Source of the DNA: Streptomyces sp. NBC_00433
GTDB taxonomy: Bacteria; Actinomycetota; Actinomycetes; Streptomycetales; Streptomycetaceae
Length of the DNA stretch: 64,000 nucleotides
NCBI GenBank assembly: GCA_036015235.1
Contig: CP107926.1
Location: 7,293,501 to 7,357,500 of the forward strand
Reading direction: 5' to 3'
Shown here: in pieces, positions 1-12,490 of the stretch
How positions within the stretch are numbered: position 1 is the stretch's first letter
Layout of the letters: each line of letters opens with the position of its first letter
Notes under the pieces: model-generated
Databases searched by the model: none
What the model was told of the DNA's origin: nothing
The model's input: only the letters and a program-made list of their open reading frames with translations
Program-made: the position numbers and the translations under genes

Positions 1-367
1 GCTCGAAGGACTTCACGCCCTCGGCGAGGGCGCGCTCGATGTCGAGCGCCCCGACCAGGCGGTCCTCGGAGGCGCCGACGGGCAGCTCCACGAGCCTCGC
101 GGGGCGCTCCCCGCCAGTCCCCTCCGGGTGGGGGCCGTCGGGGCACTGCGGGTCGGCGGACCCGGGCTCGCAGGAGAACCTGCACCCGGGGATGACGCGT
201 ACGCCCGGGAGGAGGGCGGCCACCGCCCGGACGGCGGTCGACTTGGCGGTGCCCTTCTCGCCCCTGACGAGCACGCCGCCCACTGCCGGGGAGACGGCGT
301 TGAGCACCAGTGCCAGGCGCAAATCTTCCTGCCCGACCAGGGCGCTGAACGGGTAGGGCGTGCTCAC
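1..367 (-). CDS. Mg-chelatase-like AAA+ subunit, putative cobaltochelatase (partial)
   Basis: This is the N-terminal 122 residues of a ChlI/ChlD (BchI/BchD)-type AAA+ ATPase; the rest lies beyond the left edge. It starts at a GTG preceded by an AGAGGGGGA ribosome binding site. A Walker A motif, GEKGTAKST, sits at about residues 36-44. In actinomycetes this protein is encoded beside cobN and is thought to supply the ATPase that drives cobalt insertion into hydrogenobyrinic acid a,c-diamide in place of separate CobS/CobT subunits. It is the fourth visible gene of the leftward cobalamin operon, 145 bp after cobN. Family assignment is firm; the role in cobalt rather than magnesium chelation is inferred from the neighbours. 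Confidence 0.85.
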   Translation of the reverse strand, partial: MSTPYPFSALVGQEDLRLALVLNAVSPAVGGVLVRGEKGTAKSTAVRAVAALLPGVRVIPGCRFSCEPGSADPQCPDGPHPEGTGGERPARLVELPVGASEDRLVGALDIERALAEGVKSFE

Positions 368-384
368 ATGTCCCCCTCTGTACG

Positions 385-502
385 CGTCCTCAATCGCCGG
401 ACGGGCTGGTTTTGTCTGGCCCCCGCGTCCACTTGCCGGTGCGTCCTCAACTGCCGGACGGGCCGGAAGTGCTCGGCCCCGGGGTCTGGGGCGGAGCCCC
501 AG
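385..502. repeat. Intergenic repeats between chelatase and cobN
   Basis: Two 22-bp copies differing at two positions lie at 385-406 and 442-463; both contain GCCGGACGGGC. They are followed by an inverted repeat, CTGGGG/CCCCAG with a 5-base loop, at 486-502. Similar short G/C-rich units are scattered between genes in Streptomyces chromosomes. They may act as terminator or processing signals inside the cob operon, but no function is shown by the sequence. Confidence 0.6.
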
Positions 503-512
503 GGGGGTGGGG

Positions 513-4285
<3,773 letters not shown>

Positions 4286-4289
<4 letters not shown>

Positions 4290-5779
4290 GGTGCCCCCGG
4301 TGGGACGAAGGGGAGTCCGGCGGGTGCGCCGTCCTCGATGAGCCGCAGCAGCGCGGCGGTGTCCAGGTGCTCTTCGACCAGGTCGCCGAGCCGGTCGAGC
4401 TGCGCTTCGCGCAGCGCGCCGAAGTCGGTGCCGGGCGCCGGGACGAAGCGGCGGCCCGCGGCGGCGGCGACCCGGCGCAGGAAGGCGCGGCGGAAGCCGT
4501 CGCTCTCCAGCGAGCCGTGCCAGTGGGTGCCCCACACCGCGCCGACCCGGCAGCCGTCGAGGAAGTCCTCGTCCCCGCCCAGCACTTCGGCGACCCCGTG
4601 GTGGATCTCGTAGCCCTCGACCGGCTCGCCGTAGGCCCGACCCGCGGGCCGCGCCAGGGTCTTGGCGGCGGCGAAGCGGATACGGGCGGGCAGCAGGCCG
4701 AGGCCGGGGACCTGGCCGGCCTTCGACTCGACGTCGTCCTCGATGTGCTCGGCCAGGATCTGGAAGCCGCCGCAGATGCCGAGCACCGGGCGCCCTTCCG
4801 CCGCCCGGCGCCCCACCGCGGCCGCCAGGCCGCGGACCCGCAGCCACTCCAGCGCCCTGACCGTGCCGCGGGTGCCGGGCAGCACCACCAGGTCGGCGTC
4901 CGCGACGTCCTCGGGGCGGTCGGTGAAGCGGACGGCGACACCGGGCTCCGCGGCGAGGGCGTCCAGGTCGGTGAAGTTCGACATCAGCGGCAGCGCGACG
5001 ACGGCGACCCGCAGCACGTCCTCGCCGTACGGCCGCCCCGCCTCCGACTCCCGTACGCGCAGGCCGTCCTCCTCGTCGATGCCGAGGCCGCGGGCGTACG
5101 GCAGCACGCCCAGGGTGGGCCGGCCGGTGAGCCGGCGCAGCATGTCGAGGCCCGGTTCGAGCAGGGTGACGTCGCCGCGGAATTTGTTCACCACGTAGCC
5201 CGCGATCAGCGCCTGGTCCTCGGGCGCGAGCAGCGCGGTCGTGCCGAAGAAGGAGGCGAAGACGCCGCCGCGGTCGATGTCGCCCACGACGAGGGCGGGG
5301 ATGTTCGCGCGGCGCGCGAGGCCCATGTTGACGATGTCCGTACGGCGCAGGTTGATCTCGGCGGGGCTGCCCGCGCCCTCGCAGATCACCGCGTCGTACG
5401 AACGCCCCAGCTCCGCCAGGCAGTCCACGACCACGTCCAGCAACTCGCCCTGCCTGCCGCCGTGTCCGTGGTAGCCGCGGGCCGACATCTCGCCGACCGC
5501 CTTCCCCAGCAGCACGACCTGGCTGCTGCGGTCGCTCCCCGGCTTGAGCAGCACCGGATTCATCAGCGCGGACGGCTCCACGCGGGCCGCCTGCGCCTGC
5601 ATGGCCTGCGCCCGGCCGATCTCGGCGCCGTCGCGCGTGACGAAGGAGTTGAGCGACATGTTCTGCCCCTTGAAGGGGGCGACCCGCATGCCCCGGCGCA
5701 CCAGGAAGCGGCACACCCCGGCGGTGACGACGCTCTTGCCGGCGTCCGAGGCGGTACCGGCGATCATCAGCCCGCGCAT
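4286..5779 (-). CDS. cobQ: Cobyric acid synthase CobQ
   Basis: This 497-residue glutamine-dependent amidotransferase amidates four side chains of adenosyl-cobyrinic acid a,c-diamide. The N-terminal DRTGG/P-loop part has GTASDAGKS at residues 8-16. The C-terminal class I-like GATase domain carries the nucleophile Cys336 in GICGGFQ and His421 in GTHWHGS. Length and motifs match CobQ rather than CobB, which acts earlier. The gene overlaps cobD by 13 bp upstream and cobN by 4 bp downstream, indicating translational coupling in one operon under the cobalamin riboswitch. Confidence 0.96.
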
Positions 5780-6816
5780 GGGGGTGTCACCCCCCGTGCG
5801 ACCTCAGCCGTACGCGGCCGGCCGGTGCCTGCCGCGAGTCCGGCGGGACGCGCGGGCCGCGGCGGGAAGAGGCGGCCGCCGAGGGCCCTGCGGGGGAGCA
5901 GGGACGCGGTTGCGGTCAGCGCCAGCGCCAGTGCTGAGACGCGGCGGGAGAGGGCGATGGCGCGGGGGATGTCGGCGGGGGTCGGGGCGGGGTAGGCGGG
6001 GCCGAGGACGGGGCGGTGTTCGGTGCGGCCGGCGTAGGAGAGGGTGCCGCCGAGGCGGAGGTGGAGGGCGCCGGCGAAGGCGGCCTCGACGGGTCCCGCG
6101 TTCGGGCTCGGGTGGGCGGCGGCGTCGCGGCGCCAGGTGCGCAGGGCGTCCACCGGGTGGGGGGAGGCCAGCGCCGCGAGCGTCGCGGTGAGGCGGGCGC
6201 CGGGCCAGCCGGCGGCGTCGTCGAGCCGGGCCGCGGCCCACCCGAAGCGCAGGTGGCGCGGCGAGCGGTGCCCGACCATCGCGTCGAGCGTGTTGACCGC
6301 GCGGAAGCCCGCGAGCCCCGGCAGCCCGCCCAGGGCGCCCCAGACGAGGGCGCCGACGACCGCGTCCGAGGTGTTCTCGGCGACCGACTCCACGACGGCC
6401 CTGGCGATCCCGTCGGCGTCCAGGTGCTGCGGGTCCCGCCCGCACAGGTGCGGCAGCCTCGCCCTGGCCGCGTCGACGTCCCCGGCGTCCAGCGCGGCCG
6501 CGACGGCCCGTGCCTCCCTGGCCAGCGAGGTGCCGCCGAGCACCGACCAGGTGCAGGCCGCGGTCAGCCCGGCCGACAGCGCGGCGCGGGGCCGTACCGC
6601 CCGCCCGGCGAGGGCCGCGGCACCCACCACGGCACCGGCGCACAGCGCCGCGTAGGCCGCGCCGCTGAACCGGTCGTCCCGCCACATCCGGCGCTCCAGC
6701 GCCCCCGCCGCGCGCCCGAAGGCCGCGACCGGATGGCCGCGGCGCGGGTCGCCCGCGACGAGATCGCCGAGAAAGCCGAGCGCGGCGCCGTACGCGTATA
6801 CGCGATCGGCACGCAT
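5767..6816 (-). CDS. cobD: Adenosylcobinamide-phosphate synthase CobD/CbiB
   Basis: This 349-residue, multi-membrane-segment protein attaches the aminopropanol arm to adenosylcobyric acid. The family signature LGDLVAGDPRRGHPVAAFGR is near the N-terminus, and SVAENTSDAVVGALVWGALGGLPG plus FRAVNTLDAMVGHR match CbiB/CobD. It is the first gene of the operon, about 120 bp downstream of the riboswitch. The ATG lacks a strong ribosome binding site. The name CobD here refers to the aerobic-pathway membrane enzyme, not the Salmonella threonine-phosphate decarboxylase. Confidence 0.95.
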   Translation of the reverse strand: MRADRVYAYGAALGFLGDLVAGDPRRGHPVAAFGRAAGALERRMWRDDRFSGAAYAALCAGAVVGAAALAGRAVRPRAALSAGLTAACTWSVLGGTSLAREARAVAAALDAGDVDAARARLPHLCGRDPQHLDADGIARAVVESVAENTSDAVVGALVWGALGGLPGLAGFRAVNTLDAMVGHRSPRHLRFGWAAARLDDAAGWPGARLTATLAALASPHPVDALRTWRRDAAAHPSPNAGPVEAAFAGALHLRLGGTLSYAGRTEHRPVLGPAYPAPTPADIPRAIALSRRVSALALALTATASLLPRRALGGRLFPPRPARPAGLAAGTGRPRTAEVARGVTPPCAG

Positions 6817-6937
6817 CAGCTCAGACCGCCGTCACCCTCCGGGGGGACGGCGTACAGGAACACGTACCGGGAGGTCGGGGAGTGGCGCCGGGCATGGCAG
6901 AAGTCCTCACTCAGGGTCCGCGCCCTGGTTCGACGTG

Positions 6938-7105
6938 ACCGGCGGTGAGAGTCTCCTGGCTCCCGGATCTACGCACTCCCGGTCTTCCAACCGGTGAACC
7001 GGCCGTGACGTACGGGTTGGGAGTGCACTCCCCGGTGACAGTGGCGGGACCGCGCCGGATTCACACCGGACTTCCTCTCCTGCCGCCGTATGGCCTCCGC
7101 AGTCC
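6938..7105 (-). promoter_or_regulatory. Cobalamin (AdoCbl) riboswitch
   Basis: Read on the minus strand, the conserved core GGAAGTCCGGTGTGAATCC is followed by CGGTCCCGCCACTGT and then, near 6942-6960, the B12 box AGCCAGGAGACTCTCACC. These elements occur in the order and spacing of the class I cobalamin riboswitch. It precedes cobD and probably represses the whole cobD-cobQ-cobN-chelatase operon when adenosylcobalamin is plentiful. The outer boundaries are approximate because P1 was not folded. Confidence 0.93.
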
Positions 7106-7189
7106 ACCACGTGCGGGTGGGCCCGTCAACCGGCCCTTGACCTGGGTCGACGGAGTGTGGTGAGGTCCACACCCCGCCGCGGGCCGGGG

Positions 7190-7387
7190 CTACTTGGCGA
7201 CGATCAGCCAGATGCCCCAGGCGATGGCCGCCGCGCAGGCGGCGAAGCAGGCGTAGGCCCCGCCGCGCGCGGCGACGGCCGGACGGGCCAGGCCGACCAC
7301 GCCGAGGGTGAAGACGCCGACCAGGCCGACGGTGGAAAGCAGCGTGACGGCCAGGACCGTGCCGAGGGCGTGCCAGTCGATGCTCAT
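7190..7387 (-). CDS. Small membrane protein next to Pit transporter
   Basis: This 65-residue protein has two hydrophobic stretches, about residues 6-32 and 43-62, and ends with a short charged tail. It begins 18 bp after the stop of the phosphate transporter gene in the same direction, so the two are almost certainly cotranscribed. Small proteins of this type accompany Pit genes in Streptomyces; their function is unknown to me. A TM-rich accessory or stabilising role is inference. Confidence 0.75.
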   Translation of the reverse strand: MSIDWHALGTVLAVTLLSTVGLVGVFTLGVVGLARPAVAARGGAYACFAACAAAIAWGIWLIVAK

Positions 7388-7405
7388 ACGGGACTCCTCG
7401 GGAGG

Positions 7406-8614
7406 TCAGGCGGTCGGGGCCGGGGAGGTCGTGCCCGGGAGGCCGACCGGCGGCTGGATGACGGCGGCGATGGCCGCGGTGACCGCGCCCTGCGGCTCGG
7501 CGGCAGCCGCGGGCTCGTCGTTGACGTTGGCGTGGGTGATCGGCTTGCGGCGGGCCGCCGTGCGGATCGTGGCGCAGATCGCCAGGCCGGCGACGGCGAC
7601 CGTGACCACGCCCCAGGTGCCCTGGTCGGTCAGCAGCGCGGCCCCGGCGGCGACCAGCCCCGCCGCGGGCAGCGTCAGCGCCCACGCGGCGACCATCCGC
7701 CCCGCGGTCCCCCAGCGCACGACCGCGCCGGTGCGGCCGAGCCCGGCGCCCATCACCGAGCCGGAGCAGACCTGGGTGGTGGACAGCGCGAAGCCGAGGT
7801 GGGAGGAGGCCAGGATGGTCGCGGCGGCACCGGTCTGCGCCGCGAAGCCCTGCTGCGGCTGGATGTCGGTGAGGCCCTTGCCCATGGTGCGGATGATCCG
7901 CCAGCCGCCGATGTACGTGCCCAGCGCGATCGCGGTGCCCGCCGAGACGATGACCCACAGCGGCGGGTCGGCGTGCGGGGCGACGACGCCGCCGGTGATC
8001 AGCGCGAGGGTGATGACGCCCATCGTCTTCTGCGCGTCGTTGGTGCCGTGGGCGAGCGAGACCAGGCCCGCTGAGGCGATCTGCCCGGCCCGGTAGCCCT
8101 TGGCGGTGGTGCCGGGGTCGGCGTGGCGGCCGAGGCGGTAGCTCAGCCGGGTGGCGAGGGTCGCGGCGAGGCCCGCCACGACCGGCGCGGCGAGCGCCGG
8201 GATGAGGACCTTCATCACGACTGCTTCGCCGTGCACCCCGTGCCGCCCGACCGCGACCAGCGTGGCGCCGATCAGGCCGCCGAACAGCGCGTGCGAGGAG
8301 CTGGACGGCAGTCCGGCCAGCCAGGTCAGCATGTTCCAGACGATCGCGCCGACCAGCGCCGCGAAGATCATCTCGGGTTTGATGCCCGATGACTCGTCGA
8401 TGATGCCGCCGGAGATGGTCTTGGCGACCTCCACGGACAGGAAGGCGCCGACGAGGTTGAGAACGGCGGACATGGCCACCGCCGTCTTGGGTTTGAGTGC
8501 ACCGGTGGAGATGGTGGTGGCCATCGCGTTGGCGGTGTCGTGGAAGCCGTTCGTGAAGTCGAACACGAGTGCGGTGGCGATGACGATTCCGATCAGGAGC
8601 GTCATGTGTTCCAT
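7406..8614 (-). CDS. pitH: Low-affinity inorganic phosphate transporter, Pit family
   Basis: The 402-residue membrane protein carries the duplicated Pit signatures FDFTNGFHDTANAMAT near the N-terminus and SLAHGTNDAQKTMG in the middle, which form the metal-phosphate:H+ symport site. I chose the ATG at 8614; an in-frame TTG four codons upstream is less likely. The gene is preceded by 11-bp-spaced PHO-box repeats, consistent with PhoP control of the pitH-type operon in Streptomyces. The symbol is given by similarity to Streptomyces Pit genes; pitH1 and pitH2 cannot be told apart here. Confidence 0.92.
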   Translation of the reverse strand: MEHMTLLIGIVIATALVFDFTNGFHDTANAMATTISTGALKPKTAVAMSAVLNLVGAFLSVEVAKTISGGIIDESSGIKPEMIFAALVGAIVWNMLTWLAGLPSSSSHALFGGLIGATLVAVGRHGVHGEAVVMKVLIPALAAPVVAGLAATLATRLSYRLGRHADPGTTAKGYRAGQIASAGLVSLAHGTNDAQKTMGVITLALITGGVVAPHADPPLWVIVSAGTAIALGTYIGGWRIIRTMGKGLTDIQPQQGFAAQTGAAATILASSHLGFALSTTQVCSGSVMGAGLGRTGAVVRWGTAGRMVAAWALTLPAAGLVAAGAALLTDQGTWGVVTVAVAGLAICATIRTAARRKPITHANVNDEPAAAAEPQGAVTAAIAAVIQPPVGLPGTTSPAPTA

Positions 8615-8667
8615 GGACCCAGGCAATCCGTTGGTGGGGCAGTGGCGAGCTGACCGTACGGATCATT

Positions 8668-8726
8668 GGTGAACGGAAGGTGAACTGGCAGCGGACTCGC
8701 GGTGCCAAGGTGACGTGCGGATGAAC
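8668..8726 (-). promoter_or_regulatory. PHO boxes (PhoP operator) upstream of pit
   Basis: On the minus strand there is a perfect direct-repeat pair GTTCACC-TTCC-GTTCACC, with units at 8679-8685 and 8668-8674 spaced exactly 11 bp apart. A second, degenerate pair (GTTCATC and CGTCACC, units at 8720-8726 and 8709-8715) also has 11-bp spacing. This is the Streptomyces PhoP direct-repeat-unit pattern, 54 to 112 bp upstream of the pit start codon. Confidence 0.85.
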
Positions 8727-8860
8727 ACAATGACAACGGAAACCCTTCTGGGGCCCGGAATCCGGCGGCCGCGGGCGCCCTGAAATGCCGTATGCCCCAG
8801 CTGCCGTCGTTCAGCCGCGTCCAGTGCGGTTGTCCCTGTGCCGCTCCGCCGCCCGGCGCC

Positions 8861-10252
8861 TCAGTGCCGCCCGGACAGCCGGTCGGCATACCGCGCCACC
8901 GGGTCGGTCGCCGCGCTCCGGCCGGTCAGCTCGCGCCGGTCGGCGCCCCGGTAGGCCGCGTACATCCCGCGCACCCCCGCCCAGCGCAGCGGCTCCGGCT
9001 CCCAGCGCCGCACCCGGTGGCCCACCCACGGCAGCGCCGTCAGCTCGGTGCCGTGCCCCTGCCCCGAGTCCTGCCGCACCAGGTCCCGCAGCGTACGGGC
9101 GGCCAGATTCGACGTCGCCACCCCGCTGCCGACATAGCCGCCCGCCCAGCCCAGGCCCGTCGTACGGTCCAGCTGCACGCTCGCGCACCAGTCGCGCGGC
9201 ACCCCCAGCACCCCCGACCAGGCGTGCTCGACCGCGACCCCCGCCGTCGCGGGGAAGAGCCGCACCAGCACCTCGCGCAGCGCGGCCACCGTACGCTCCG
9301 AGGTCCGCCCGTCGTTGTCGGTACGCGAACCGAAGCGGTACGGCACCCCGCGCCCGCCCAGCGCGATCCGGCCGTCCGCGGTGCGCTGCGCGTACATGTA
9401 CGCGTGCGCCAGGTCGCCCAGCGTCTCGCCGCCCTCCCAGCCGATCGTCTCCCACATCTCCGGCGACAGCGGCTCCGTCACGATCATCGAGGAATTCATC
9501 GGCAGCCAGGTGCGGCGCTGCCCCTTCACCGACGCGGTGAAGCCCTCGGTGCAGCGCAGCACGTACGGCGCGCGGACCGTGCCGTACGGGGTGACCGCGT
9601 GCTTGGGGCGGATCTCGGTCACCACCGTCGACTCGTGGACGGTCACCCCGAGCCGCTCCACCGCCGCGGCCAGCCCCTGCAGCAGCTTCACCGGATGCAC
9701 CCGGGCGCCGTGCGGCGTCCAGCTCGCCCCGACCGTGCCCGCCGCCCTGATCCGCCGCGCCGACTCCGCCGCGCCGAGCAGCACCCGGTCCTTCTCGCCG
9801 AAGGCCGCCTCCCGGTCGTGGTACGCCCGCAGCCGCGCCAACTGCGCCGGCGAATACGCCACTTCCAGCACCCCGCCCTGCTGGATGTCCGCGTCGATGC
9901 CCTCGGCCGCGGCGACCCGCACCACCTCGTCCACGGTGGAATTCATCGCCCGCTGCAAGGCGACCGCCGCGTCGTGGCCGTGCAGCTCGGCATAGCGGTC
10001 GCGGCCCGCGATGCCGTTGTAGAGCCAGCCGCCATTGCGCCCGGAGGCGCCGTAGCCGCAGAACTTCGCCTCCAGCACGGTGATCCGCAGGAAGGGCACG
10101 GCCTGCTTCAGGTAATACGCCGTCCACAGCCCCGTGTAGCCGCCGCCGACGATCACCACGTCGGCCTCCGCGTCCCCGGGCAGCGGCTCGCGCGGCAGCG
10201 GTATGCCCGTGCCTGCGTACCAGAACGAGATTCCGCCGTTGACGGTGGCCAT
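8861..10252 (-). CDS. FAD-dependent amine/glycine-type oxidoreductase (DAO family)
   Basis: The 463-residue protein has an N-terminal Rossmann dinucleotide site GGGYTG at residues 36-41 within DVVIVGGGYTGLW, and CGYGASGRNGGW just after it, the arrangement of DAO-fold enzymes such as gamma-glutamylputrescine oxidase. The C-terminal half contains GWAGGYVGSGVATSN, the second FAD-contacting segment. ATG 10252 is chosen because CAGGTG lies 7 nt upstream. The substrate is unknown; an amino acid or polyamine derivative is likely. It is divergent from the aldolase gene, with 96 bp between the two starts. Confidence 0.85.
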   Translation of the reverse strand: MATVNGGISFWYAGTGIPLPREPLPGDAEADVVIVGGGYTGLWTAYYLKQAVPFLRITVLEAKFCGYGASGRNGGWLYNGIAGRDRYAELHGHDAAVALQRAMNSTVDEVVRVAAAEGIDADIQQGGVLEVAYSPAQLARLRAYHDREAAFGEKDRVLLGAAESARRIRAAGTVGASWTPHGARVHPVKLLQGLAAAVERLGVTVHESTVVTEIRPKHAVTPYGTVRAPYVLRCTEGFTASVKGQRRTWLPMNSSMIVTEPLSPEMWETIGWEGGETLGDLAHAYMYAQRTADGRIALGGRGVPYRFGSRTDNDGRTSERTVAALREVLVRLFPATAGVAVEHAWSGVLGVPRDWCASVQLDRTTGLGWAGGYVGSGVATSNLAARTLRDLVRQDSGQGHGTELTALPWVGHRVRRWEPEPLRWAGVRGMYAAYRGADRRELTGRSAATDPVARYADRLSGRH

Positions 10253-10348
10253 AATGCACCTGCAATCGCTGTGGAGCCCGGTGATGTGCGGGGACGCTAC
10301 TGCGCTCCCGGCGGCCACGGCAACGCCTGAGGGACATGGGAGGCCGTT

Positions 10349-10993
10349 GTGCGCGACGCAGTCGAGAAAGCCTGGTCGGACGTGGTCGACACGGCCCGCC
10401 GCACCGTCACCGACGGCCTCGTCGTCGGCACGTCGGGCAACGTGTCCGCGCGGGTCGGCGATCTGGTCGTCGTGACGCCCACCGCGATGCCCTACGACCG
10501 GCTGCGCCCCCAGGACCTGGTCGCCGTCGACCTCGAAGGCCGCCAGGTGCGCGGGGCGCTGCGGCCCACCAGCGAACTGCCGCTGCACCTGGCCGTCTAC
10601 GGCGGGACCGACGCGCAGGCGATCGTCCACACGCACGCGCCGCACGCGACGGCCGTCTCCACGCTGGTGGACGAGCTGCCGCCGATCCACTACGTCACCG
10701 CCGCCCTCGGCGGGCCGGTCCGCGTCGCCCCCTACGCCCTCTACGGCACGCCCGAGCTCGCCGCCCTCGCCCTGGCCGCCCTCGCCGACCGCACGGCGTG
10801 CCTCCTGGGCAACCACGGCACCCTCGCGTACGGCTCCACGCTCGACGTCGCCTACGAGCGCACGGCCCAGCTCGAATGGATGAGCCACGTCTGGCTCCTC
10901 GCCACCGCCTCCGGCGGCCCACGCCTCCTCACCCCCGCGGACCTCGCCGCGGCGGCAACCCGCCTCTCCACGTACGCCCAGCCGGGGGCCTGA
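10349..10993 (+). CDS. Class II aldolase/adducin family protein (FucA-like)
   Basis: This 214-residue zinc enzyme resembles L-fuculose-1-phosphate aldolase. The zinc ligands fit well: His94 and His96 in HTHAPH and His156 in GNHG, with the catalytic Glu76 in TSELPLH; E. coli FucA uses His92, His94, His155 and Glu73. GTG is the start, with GGGAGG five bases upstream. The natural substrate may be another sugar phosphate such as ribulose-5-phosphate or methylthioribulose-1-phosphate. It is a monocistronic gene followed by a repeat cluster. Confidence 0.85.
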   Translation: MRDAVEKAWSDVVDTARRTVTDGLVVGTSGNVSARVGDLVVVTPTAMPYDRLRPQDLVAVDLEGRQVRGALRPTSELPLHLAVYGGTDAQAIVHTHAPHATAVSTLVDELPPIHYVTAALGGPVRVAPYALYGTPELAALALAALADRTACLLGNHGTLAYGSTLDVAYERTAQLEWMSHVWLLATASGGPRLLTPADLAAAATRLSTYAQPGA

Positions 10994-11296
10994 CGCACGC
11001 CCCTCACCCGCGCCCCTTTCGGCCTGCGTCCTACTACGCCGAGCGTTCGCCCCTGGAGGGTGAGCGTTTTTCAGGGGCGCGTGGGGGTACCCCCGGGCGA
11101 AGCGCTGGGGGATAACGGAGCGCCCCGCCGGAGAGGCGCGAAAGAAAGCAACGCCACAGCAAGGGGCAATCACCCGGGGGCGCGGGGAGCTGCGCGACGA
11201 ACCCCCACCGGGCGGCAGGTGCGGGGCCGGCATGCCCGGCAGGGCGGCCGGGTACCCGGCGAGGGTACGCAGGAGTGGCCGAGAGCAGAGAGGTCG
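10994..11296. repeat. Intergenic repeat cluster 1
   Basis: No gene is visible between the aldolase and the hydrolase. The stretch holds modules that recur at 13.9-14.1, 20.8-21.05 and 41.9-42.2 kb: CTGCGTCCT, GCGTTCGCCCCTGGAGGGTG followed by a poly-T-containing AGCGTTTTTCAGGGGCGCG, and GGGGGTACCCCC. Similar unit sequences are dispersed in Streptomyces intergenic regions and can form strong hairpins. They may terminate transcription of the upstream gene. Confidence 0.75.
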
Positions 11297-11311
11297 GTGA
11301 AACTGGAGGGG

Positions 11312-12427
11312 ATGCGACTACGAACCGCCGTGGCGACAGCCACCGCCGCCCTGGGTGCCGGCACCGCCGCCGTCGTGGCGGTCGGCCGGTACGGCTCGCG
11401 TTTCGCCCTCAAGCCGTCCGCCGAGGGCCCGGCGCCGGAGGGCACGGTCACCGTGCACACGGTCACCGCGGACCGCGTCGTCCTGACCCGCACCGCCGCG
11501 TCGGGCCGCCGCGGGACGTACGGCCTGGCGGCCGACGGCCTGCACGCGATCGCCGGCGACGTGGTCGACGGCACCGCCTACTCCGTGACCAGGAAGCTGC
11601 TCGCCGTACCGCACGGCTCGCTGGACCCGGGCGCCCCGGTCAGGATGACCCCGCAGGTGCACTGCGGGAATCCGCGGGTGGCGCTGGGCCTGGACTACAC
11701 CGAGGTCGAGGTGCCGGGCGAGCTGGGCCCGCTGCCCGGCTGGTATCTGCCGGGCGCCCGCAGCACCTGGGTGATCAGCGTGCACGGCCTGGGCGCGACC
11801 CGCGAGCACGCGATGAACGTGCTGCCCGCCCTGCACCACCACCGCTTCACCCAGTTGGTCCTGGGCTACCGCGGCGACCCCGAGGCCCCGGCGCCGCCCG
11901 ACGGCATCGGGCACCTGGGCCGGACCGAGTGGCGCGACCTGGACGCGGCGATGCGCTACGCGGTGGAGTACGGCGCCCAGCGCATCGTGCTCTACGGCTG
12001 GTCCACCGGCGCGACCATGGCCCTGCACGCGCAGCACCTGTCCGCGGTCGGGAACCTCGTCCGCGGCCTGGTCCTGGACTCGCCGGTGCTGGACTGGCGT
12101 GCCACGGTAGCCGCCGCCGCGCAGTGGCACGGGCTGCCCGCCAACCTGACACCGCTGGCCGTACGCGCGGCCGAGGGGCGTACGGAACCCTCGGGACGGC
12201 ACGGCGCCGCCCCCGCCGTCCCGGCGCCGCCCACCGTGCCGACGCTGATCTTCCACGGCCCCGAGGACACCCTGGCGCCCTGGGGCCCGTCCCGTGAACT
12301 CGCCGCGCGCTACCCGGATCTGGTGGTCCTGCACAGCGTGCGCGGCGCCCAGCACGGGGCGATGTGGAATGCCGACCCGGTCGGCTACGAGGAGATCCTG
12401 CGCCGCTTCCTGACCCCGCTCATGTGA
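11312..12427 (+). CDS. Alpha/beta hydrolase, probably membrane-tethered
   Basis: The 371-residue protein starts with a hydrophobic segment (about residues 5-27) that could be an uncleaved anchor. The hydrolase domain contains SVHGLGATREHAMNVL, the nucleophile elbow GWSTGA, an Asp in DSPVLDW and a C-terminal GAQHGAMWN that supplies the catalytic His. The HxGxGxxR-like entry and the ExH-type ending suggest a dipeptidyl-peptidase/esterase-like fold. The start is uncertain: ATG 11312 has GGAGG only 2 nt away, whereas GTG 11297 has AGAGAGG 3 nt upstream. The substrate is unknown. Confidence 0.85.
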   Translation: MRLRTAVATATAALGAGTAAVVAVGRYGSRFALKPSAEGPAPEGTVTVHTVTADRVVLTRTAASGRRGTYGLAADGLHAIAGDVVDGTAYSVTRKLLAVPHGSLDPGAPVRMTPQVHCGNPRVALGLDYTEVEVPGELGPLPGWYLPGARSTWVISVHGLGATREHAMNVLPALHHHRFTQLVLGYRGDPEAPAPPDGIGHLGRTEWRDLDAAMRYAVEYGAQRIVLYGWSTGATMALHAQHLSAVGNLVRGLVLDSPVLDWRATVAAAAQWHGLPANLTPLAVRAAEGRTEPSGRHGAAPAVPAPPTVPTLIFHGPEDTLAPWGPSRELAARYPDLVVLHSVRGAQHGAMWNADPVGYEEILRRFLTPLM

Positions 12428-12490
12428 GCGGGGAACGCGGGAAAGTCCGGCCGATTGGGAATCTGGGCGCACAACGGCGAGACTGCTCCA

